64,000 nucleotides of DNA. Source: Actinomyces sp. (GTDB lineage: Bacteria > Actinomycetota > Actinomycetes > Actinomycetales > Actinomycetaceae). Positions 59,729-64,000 of this stretch are shown piece after piece (position 1 is the first letter of the stretch; every line of letters starts with the position of its first letter). The position numbers were made by a program, and so were the translations under genes. The DNA is taken from assembly GCF_030530635.1 (NCBI RefSeq), contig NZ_JAUMUL010000001.1:1-64000 (forward strand). Direction: 5' to 3'. The notes under the pieces were generated by a model, which did not search any database, was not told where the DNA came from, and was given only the letters and a program-made list of their open reading frames with translations.

Positions 59729-59767
59729 TTTCTGATGTGGAAAGTATTATGTTTTCCGCATCGGAAA
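59729..59767. promoter_or_regulatory. Inverted repeat operator upstream of the HTH/membrane pair
   Basis: TTTCTGATGTGGAAA (59729-59743) and TTTCCGCATCGGAAA (59753-59767) are imperfect inverted repeats, and each arm also has a short TTTCC/GGAAA symmetry. The AT-rich centre contains CATAAT on the minus strand, a good -10. A repressor bound here would block the promoter. Confidence 0.6.
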
Positions 59768-59826
59768 GCAAGGGGTGCGGTTGGTTGAGGCTCGTGTCTT
59801 GCAGCCCTCTTCACCGAACTCGGCCC

Positions 59827-59873
59827 GTAACTTCAACCGAACTCGGCACGTAAGATCTACCGACCTCGGTGGG
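59827..59873. repeat. Tandem 23-bp repeat, copy cluster 3
   Basis: Units start GTAACTTCAACCG at 59827 and GTAAGATCTACCG at 59850 (period 23), each followed by A/ACTCGG or ACCTCGG. They lie between the small membrane-protein promoter and the 3' end of rdgB. Confidence 0.8.
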
Positions 59874-59896
59874 ATACGGGTGCTGCCTGAGGTGGG

Positions 59897-60595
59897 CTAA
59901 GAGAGCAGATCGTGCAGGGCGGGGGCCAGGGCGCGCAGGGCCTGGCCGCGGTGGGAGATCGCATTCTTCTCCGCCGCGCTCAGCTGCGCCGTCGTCCGCC
60001 CGGAACCGGCAGCGGCGTCCTCCTGAACCGGCACGAAGATAGGGTCGTATCCGAAACCGCCGGCGCCGACCGGCGCGTGCAGCAGCCGACCGGCCATGGA
60101 GCGCTCCACCACGGTCACCGATTCCGGTTGGTCGCCCCGGCTAGGCGCTACCAGCACCGCGGCACAGGTGAAGCGCGCCGTACGATGCGGGTCGGCGATG
60201 TCGGCGAGCTGCCCCAGAAGCAGTTGCAGGTTGGCCTCGTCGTCGCCGTGGCGGCCCGCCCAGCGGGCCGAGAAGATGCCCGGCGCGCCACCCAGCACAT
60301 CCACGCACAGTCCGGAGTCGTCGGCGACCGCCGGCAGCCCGGTCGCCTGGGCCAGGGCTCGCGCCTTGAGTGTGGCATTGGCGGTGAAGGTCAGCCCGTC
60401 CTCCACCGGCTCGGGGATGCCAAGACCGGCCGAGGAGATGATCTGCCCGGCGTCCAGACCCTCCACTAGTGGGGTCAGGATCGCGCGCAGTTCGGCCAGC
60501 TTGCCCGGGTTGTGGCTCGCCAACACCAGCCGGGCACCTGCGGGCACGGCCACCGAACCGTGGATCGACGGCGCCGGGTTCGGCTGAGGGGCCAC
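59897..60595 (-). CDS. rdgB: RdgB/HAM1 non-canonical purine NTP pyrophosphatase
   Basis: Hydrolyses dITP, ITP and XTP to monophosphates, keeping deaminated purines out of nucleic acids. The 232-residue protein has an extra N-terminal 22 residues, then the signature LVLASHNPGKLAELRAIL (SHNxxK), PAVADDSGLCVDVLGGAPGIFSAR, GGFGYDPIFVP and SHRGQALRAL. The gene follows rph by 2 bases, the usual rph-rdgB pair of actinobacteria. Confidence 0.96.
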   Translation of the reverse strand: MAPQPNPAPSIHGSVAVPAGARLVLASHNPGKLAELRAILTPLVEGLDAGQIISSAGLGIPEPVEDGLTFTANATLKARALAQATGLPAVADDSGLCVDVLGGAPGIFSARWAGRHGDDEANLQLLLGQLADIADPHRTARFTCAAVLVAPSRGDQPESVTVVERSMAGRLLHAPVGAGGFGYDPIFVPVQEDAAAGSGRTTAQLSAAEKNAISHRGQALRALAPALHDLLS

Positions 60596-60597
60596 GG

Positions 60598-61431
60598 TCA
60601 GCCCTCCTCGACGCCGGCCGCCGGGGCGGTCCCGGCGGGGGACTGCGCAGCCTGGTCGGCTGTGGACACGGTGAAGGGAGCATCGTCCGGGCCGGCCAGC
60701 ACGCGGGCCTGCAGCGCCGCCAGTTCGGCGTTGCCCTTGGTCGCCAGATCGAGCAGCGCATCCAGTTCGGCGCGGTCGAAGGGGGCGTGCTCGGCGGTGC
60801 CCTGCACCTCAATGAAGGCGCCCGTACCGGTCTGCACCACGTTCATGTCGGTCTGGGCGCGGACATCCTCCTCATAGGGCAGATCCAGGCAGGGAACGCC
60901 GTCGATGATTCCCACCGAGACCGCTGAGACGGAGTCCGAGATAACCCGCTTGCCGGCGCGGGGCTTGACGTGGCCGTGGCGCGTTCCCCAGGCGACGGCG
61001 TCGGCCAGCGCCACGTAGGCGCCGGTGACAGCGGCGGTACGGGTGCCGCCGTCGGCCTGCAGTACATCGCAGTCCAGGGTGATCGTGTTCTCGCCCAGTG
61101 CGGCCACGTCCACCACGCCGCGCAACGAGCGGCCGATCAGCCGCGAGATCTCGTGCGTGCGGCCGCCGATCTTGCCGCGTACGGATTCGCGGCCGGAGCG
61201 CTCGGAGCCGGCGCGTGGCAGCATCGCGTACTCGGCCGTCACCCAGCCCTCGCCGCCGCCCTTGCGCCAGCGCGGCACGCCCTCCACGAAGGAGGCGACG
61301 CAAAGCACGCGGGTGCGGCCGAACTCCACGAGGACCGAGCCCTCGCCGTTGATCTGCCAGTTGCGGGTGATGGATATGGAGCGCAGTTCGCTGGGGGAGC
61401 GGCCGTCCTGGCGGGCACTGGTGTCAGTCAC
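60598..61431 (-). CDS. rph: Ribonuclease PH
   Basis: A phosphorolytic 3'-5' exonuclease that trims tRNA 3' ends. The 277-residue protein has GEGSVLVEFGRTRVLCVASFVEGVPRW, GWVTAEYAMLPRAG, GRTHEISRLIGRSLRGVVD and ITLDCDVLQADGGTRTAAVTGAYVAL. The last 30 residues are Ala/Pro-rich. GTG 61431 lies 7 bases after TACTCT; a reading to 61611 would run into tRNA-Leu and is rejected. The tRNA just upstream, transcribed the same way, is a natural substrate class. Confidence 0.96.
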   Translation of the reverse strand: MTDTSARQDGRSPSELRSISITRNWQINGEGSVLVEFGRTRVLCVASFVEGVPRWRKGGGEGWVTAEYAMLPRAGSERSGRESVRGKIGGRTHEISRLIGRSLRGVVDVAALGENTITLDCDVLQADGGTRTAAVTGAYVALADAVAWGTRHGHVKPRAGKRVISDSVSAVSVGIIDGVPCLDLPYEEDVRAQTDMNVVQTGTGAFIEVQGTAEHAPFDRAELDALLDLATKGNAELAALQARVLAGPDDAPFTVSTADQAAQSPAGTAPAAGVEEG

Positions 61432-61438
61432 GTGGCAC

Positions 61439-61444
61439 AGAGTA
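61439..61444 (-). promoter_or_regulatory. TACTCT -10 box of rph
   Basis: On the minus strand TACTCT ends 7 bases before the GTG at 61431, between tRNA-Leu and rph. No SD is present. Confidence 0.5.
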
Positions 61445-61454
61445 CCTGGGGGAG

Positions 61455-61536
61455 TGCGCGAGAAGGGACTCGAACCCTCACGCCCGAAGGCACCAGAACC
61501 TAAATCTGGGGCGTCTACCAATTCCGCCACTCGCGC
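61455..61536 (-). tRNA. tRNA-Leu (TAG)
   Basis: On the minus strand GCGCGAG pairs with CTCGCGC. Anticodon stem CCAGA/TCTGG holds the loop TTTAGGT (TAG). A variable arm (TGCCTTCGGGCG) and T-arm GGGTTCGAGTCCC follow. CCA is not encoded, unlike the two other tRNAs here. Confidence 0.95.
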
Positions 61537-61719
61537 TTGCGGCCGTTCAAGTTGAGCGCTCGTGGGTGCCGCCAAGCACCGGCTTGATGCGCTCACCGCA
61601 GGCCAGGGCACAGCCTAGCAGCGGTCGGCGGGTGCTTTATGACGCTTCTCATCCCAGGGGGCTGCGTAGACGCAAGTCCGGGTAGCGGTTGAGGTATGGC
61701 GTTGGCGCGCGGCCCGACC

Positions 61720-61725
61720 TAATAT
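61720..61725 (+). promoter_or_regulatory. TAATAT -10 box of the Gfo/Idh/MocA gene
   Basis: TAATAT ends 6 bases before the ATG at 61732. No SD is present. Confidence 0.55.
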
Positions 61726-61731
61726 TTTCGT

Positions 61732-62853
61732 ATGGCGCGAAACAATTTCTCCCGCACTACCGACACACTCCCCGCCATCCCCGCTTCCGTCCTTGCTGCC
61801 CTGGCCGACGCCGGAGCCCCCTTCCGTCTGACTGATGCCGTCCCTGAGCCTCAGGATGCGCCCGCCCTGCGCTGGGGCATCCTCGGCGCGGGCGGCATAG
61901 CGAACATCTTCGCCACCGACGTGCCCGCCTTATCCTCGGGCCGGATCGCCGCCGTCGGCAGTCGCGATCGGGCCCGCGCGCAGGCCTTCATCGACGCCCA
62001 CCCCGATGCCGGCAAGGGGCAGACCGTGCACGCGCACGGCTCCTATGAGGCGCTCGTGAACGATCCTGACGTGGATGCCGTATACATCGCCACGCCGCAC
62101 AACTTCCACTGTGAACAGGCCCTGTTGGCTCTGGGGGCGGGCAAGCCCGTCCTAGTGGAGAAGTCCTTCACCCGCAACGCCGTTGAGGCGCGCCGGGTTT
62201 TCGACGCCGCCCGGGCGGCGAACCTGTTCGCCATGGAGGCGATGTGGACGCGCTTCCTGCCCGGACAGGTGCTGCTGCGGGCGCTGGTTGAAACCGGCGT
62301 ATTGGGGGCGCTGAGTTACGTGCGCGCCGAGCACTTCCAGTCACTTGAGCATGTGGAACGCCTCGGCCGGCTGGAGTTGGCCGGCGGCGCGTTGCTCGAC
62401 TTGGGGGTGTACTCGGTCAGTTTCGTGCATTCGCTGTTGGGCGCACCGACTTCGCTTAGTGTCGCCGGGCGTGTCTCCGAGACCGGTGTGGACCTGGATG
62501 AGGTGATTGCCATGACCTATACGGGTGCCTGCGCCGCGGCTGCATCGAGCATGTGCGCCGCGTCGGAGACGGCCGCCGAGGTCGTCGGCACCCGCGGCCG
62601 GCTGGTGCTGCCGACCCAGTTCTACCGGCCTACGCCGCTGGAAGTCATCCTGGGCGAAGGGCGCGGCGCGCAGCGCTACGAGTGGGACGCCACCGTGCCC
62701 GGTGGTTTCCAGTTCGAGGCCGCCGAGGTAGCCCGTTGCATCGCCGCCGGCAGGACCCAGTCGGAGACGATGCCGTGGAGCGAGACGCTGGCGGTGCTGG
62801 AGACCATGGACGAAGCGCGCAGACAGCTCGGCGTCGTCTATCCCGGGGAGTAG
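61732..62853 (+). CDS. Gfo/Idh/MocA-family oxidoreductase
   Basis: A 373-residue NAD(P)-dependent dehydrogenase. After a 40-residue N-terminal stretch comes the Rossmann fold (WGILGAGGIANIFATDVPAL), DPDVDAVYIATPHNFH, the EKSFTRNAVEA region with the conserved Lys, and the C-terminal alpha/beta domain with GGALLDLGVYSVSFVHSLLG (catalytic Asp region). It resembles trans-1,2-dihydrobenzene-1,2-diol or sugar dehydrogenases. The substrate cannot be read. It is monocistronic and convergent with bcp. Confidence 0.92.
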   Translation: MARNNFSRTTDTLPAIPASVLAALADAGAPFRLTDAVPEPQDAPALRWGILGAGGIANIFATDVPALSSGRIAAVGSRDRARAQAFIDAHPDAGKGQTVHAHGSYEALVNDPDVDAVYIATPHNFHCEQALLALGAGKPVLVEKSFTRNAVEARRVFDAARAANLFAMEAMWTRFLPGQVLLRALVETGVLGALSYVRAEHFQSLEHVERLGRLELAGGALLDLGVYSVSFVHSLLGAPTSLSVAGRVSETGVDLDEVIAMTYTGACAAAASSMCAASETAAEVVGTRGRLVLPTQFYRPTPLEVILGEGRGAQRYEWDATVPGGFQFEAAEVARCIAAGRTQSETMPWSETLAVLETMDEARRQLGVVYPGE

Positions 62854-62871
62854 CCGACCGGCGTCGGGACC

Positions 62872-62893
62872 TAAGATCGACCGAGGTCGGTGG
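62872..62893. repeat. 23-bp repeat, single degenerate copy
   Basis: TAAGATCGACCGAGGTCGGT, here with the inner two bases inverted (GG instead of CC), lies between the convergent Gfo/Idh/MocA and bcp genes. Confidence 0.6.
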
Positions 62894-62905
62894 GGACCGC
62901 GTCCC

Positions 62906-63385
62906 TCAGGAGTCGATGCCGAGTTCGCGGCGCAGACGGTCCACGTGGCCGGTGGCCCGTACGTTATAACGCGCCAGGACTACCTCGCCGGCGCCGTCTA
63001 CGACCACGGTCGAGCGGATCACGCCGGTGACGGTACGTCCATAGTTCTTCTTCTCGCCCCATGCGCCCCACGCCTCCATCACCGCGTGTTCCGGGTCTGA
63101 CAGGAGTGGGAAGGGCAAGTCCTGCTTGGTGGCGAAGCGCGCCTGCTTCTGCGGGCTGTCCGGGGAGATGCCGACGACGGCGTAGCCTGCGCGTCGCCAC
63201 CCTGCCAACGAGTCCCGGAAGTCGCAGGCCTCCTTAGTGCAGCCCGGAGTCTCTGCACGCGGGTAGAAGTAGACGACCACTCCGCGCTCGGCGCCGGCGC
63301 GCAGTTCCGCTAGCGACACAGGGGTGCCGGATTGATCGGGCAGTGTGAAGTCGGGGGCGGCGTCGCCGACGGAAAGCTGGGGCAC
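62906..63385 (-). CDS. bcp: Bcp-type peroxiredoxin (thiol peroxidase)
   Basis: Reduces peroxides in the cytoplasm. The 159-residue protein starts PQLSVGDAAPDFTLPDQSG and has the peroxidatic Cys with its partner in PRAETPGCTKEACDFRD (CxxxxC), then VVGISPDSPQKQARFATK and VIRSTVVVDGAGEVV. GTG 63385 follows AGGAG; a longer frame to 63505 lacks homology. Confidence 0.95.
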   Translation of the reverse strand: MPQLSVGDAAPDFTLPDQSGTPVSLAELRAGAERGVVVYFYPRAETPGCTKEACDFRDSLAGWRRAGYAVVGISPDSPQKQARFATKQDLPFPLLSDPEHAVMEAWGAWGEKKNYGRTVTGVIRSTVVVDGAGEVVLARYNVRATGHVDRLRRELGIDS

Positions 63386-63553
63386 GGTGTTCTCCTGTTG
63401 CCTGCTGAGCTGGTGCTGACCCTGCAAATGTAGCCCGTCGCCGACACGGTGGGTACGGCGAGGGCCGCCACCGCGGTGTTGCGGTGGCGGCCCAGGCGTA
63501 CTCAAGGCATATCCGACGGCGGTCGAGGCGATGTGCCGAGTCGAACGCCGCCG

Positions 63554-63622
63554 GTCATTTCGACCGACCTCGGTACGTAAGATCTACCGACCTCGGTACG
63601 TAAGATCTACCGACCTCGGCGG
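63554..63622. repeat. Tandem 23-bp repeat, copy cluster 4 (three units)
   Basis: One shorter unit with CGACCGACCTCGGTAC (ending 63576), then two near-identical units GTAAGATCTACCG-ACCTCGG starting at 63577 and 63600. They lie between bcp and the small downstream ORF, and the last unit ends just before that ORF's stop codon. Confidence 0.8.
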
Positions 63623-63623
63623 G

Positions 63624-63788
63624 TCAGGCGGCGGGCGCCAGAGCGTCCTGTGCGGCCCGCAGGCGCTCGAGTGCGCGCTCCAGGCGCGACGGCGAAGCGG
63701 TGGCGTCCAAAGACGCCAACTCGGTGCGGGCGGCCGCCAGCTCCCGCTCGGCGGCGGCGCGTGATCCGTTGGATGTGATCAGATGCAT
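63624..63788 (-). CDS. Small protein of unknown function
   Basis: A 54-residue Ala/Arg/Glu-rich helical protein (MHLITSNGSRAAAERELAA...). It has a strong Shine-Dalgarno (GGAAGGAAGAG) directly before the ATG at 63788 and codon bias like neighbouring genes. It has heptad-like spacing and may form a short coiled coil. No family was recognised. The stop lies at the edge of the repeat cluster. Confidence 0.55.
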   Translation of the reverse strand: MHLITSNGSRAAAERELAAARTELASLDATASPSRLERALERLRAAQDALAPAA

Positions 63789-64000
63789 CTCTTCCTTCCC
63801 TTCATGGCCCATGCGGGCCCCTCGGTGCCGGGTTGAGCGCAGGTGGATCCTGCGTCCCGGCGTTGTGTTATAGGTCTGCGACCTACGGAGGCCTGGCGTC
63901 CACACGAGAACTCTCCGTGCGGCCACGGTCTGGGCTGCGGCTCGCAGTCGGCGCGGTATTCAACCATGCTGCGAGTGACTGACCTGCCGATCGACGCATG
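63789..64000. other. Window end, no gene seen
   Basis: No start with an RBS on either strand and no RNA gene. It contains TAGGTC-TGC-GACCTA (about 63870-63886), a short inverted repeat, which may be a regulatory site of a gene beyond the window. Confidence 0.4.

Overview
The window is a high-GC chromosomal segment of an actinobacterium, most likely Actinomyces or a close relative in the Actinomycetaceae. Evidence: strong G/C third-position bias, actinobacterial families (DUF3039, DUF2017, an Rv1747-like FHA/ABC transporter, LCP protein), the order ftsE-ftsX-M23 peptidase-smpB-ssrA, a tmRNA tag ending in ALAA, and many genes with a TANNNT box 6-8 nt before the start codon and no Shine-Dalgarno (leaderless type). 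This assignment is inference from gene content; no searches were run.

Layout. 1-2300: a non-coding stretch with palindromes and an AspT/YidE-type transporter. 2501-9914: branched-chain amino acid genes ilvB-ilvN-ilvC, leuB and ilvE, interrupted by an orphan AAA/OLD-like ATPase (6049-7407). 9990-11117: an LCP cell-wall ligase. 11400-14975: a decayed IS1634-type transposase gene split by an antisense group II intron that carries its own reverse transcriptase. 15118-16818: cimA, another branched-chain gene (citramalate route to isoleucine). 16865-19450: a lipoprotein polysaccharide deacetylase, a DUF488 remnant, tRNA-His, oligoribonuclease and tRNA-Arg. 19589-26859: an FHA-FHA-ABC transporter, two dynamin-like/Era-like GTPases, an SSB paralogue and a small chaperone-like protein. 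27010-32311: the cell-division and ribosome-rescue block ftsE, ftsX, a periplasmic M23 hydrolase, smpB and ssrA, with an aldo/keto reductase. 32357-34810: a visibly less GC-rich patch with an EcsC-like gene, then a MerR regulator. 34811-38168: an NCS2 permease fused to a degenerate OHCU-decarboxylase domain, and a divergent esterase.

38155-47602 is a complete sialic-acid uptake and breakdown locus: FadR-type GntR regulator, solute-binding lipoprotein, permease, a permease-ATPase fusion, a second ATPase, then nanA, nanK and nanE. The product GlcNAc-6-P would feed nagB (50998-51735). nagA is not in the window. The regulator probably binds GTCAGACAAC sites seen before the binding-protein gene and again before the permease gene.

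47801-63788 holds housekeeping genes: hup, a two-gene ABC exporter, nagB, DUF3039 plus a DEAD/DEAH helicase, pncB with a 20-bp palindrome centred on its start codon, clpS-DUF2017-murI-MBL-DUF3054, a small HTH/membrane-protein pair, rdgB-rph, tRNA-Leu, an oxidoreductase, bcp and a small ORF. A family of 23-bp tandem repeats (core ACCGACCTCGG) recurs at five places, mostly where genes converge. The least ordinary items are this repeat family, the nested intron/IS, the permease/OHCUD fusion that lacks the expected catalytic motif, the ATPase with a five-codon downstream remnant, and the FHA-ABC/GTPase cluster. None amounts to a clearly new defence or mobile system.
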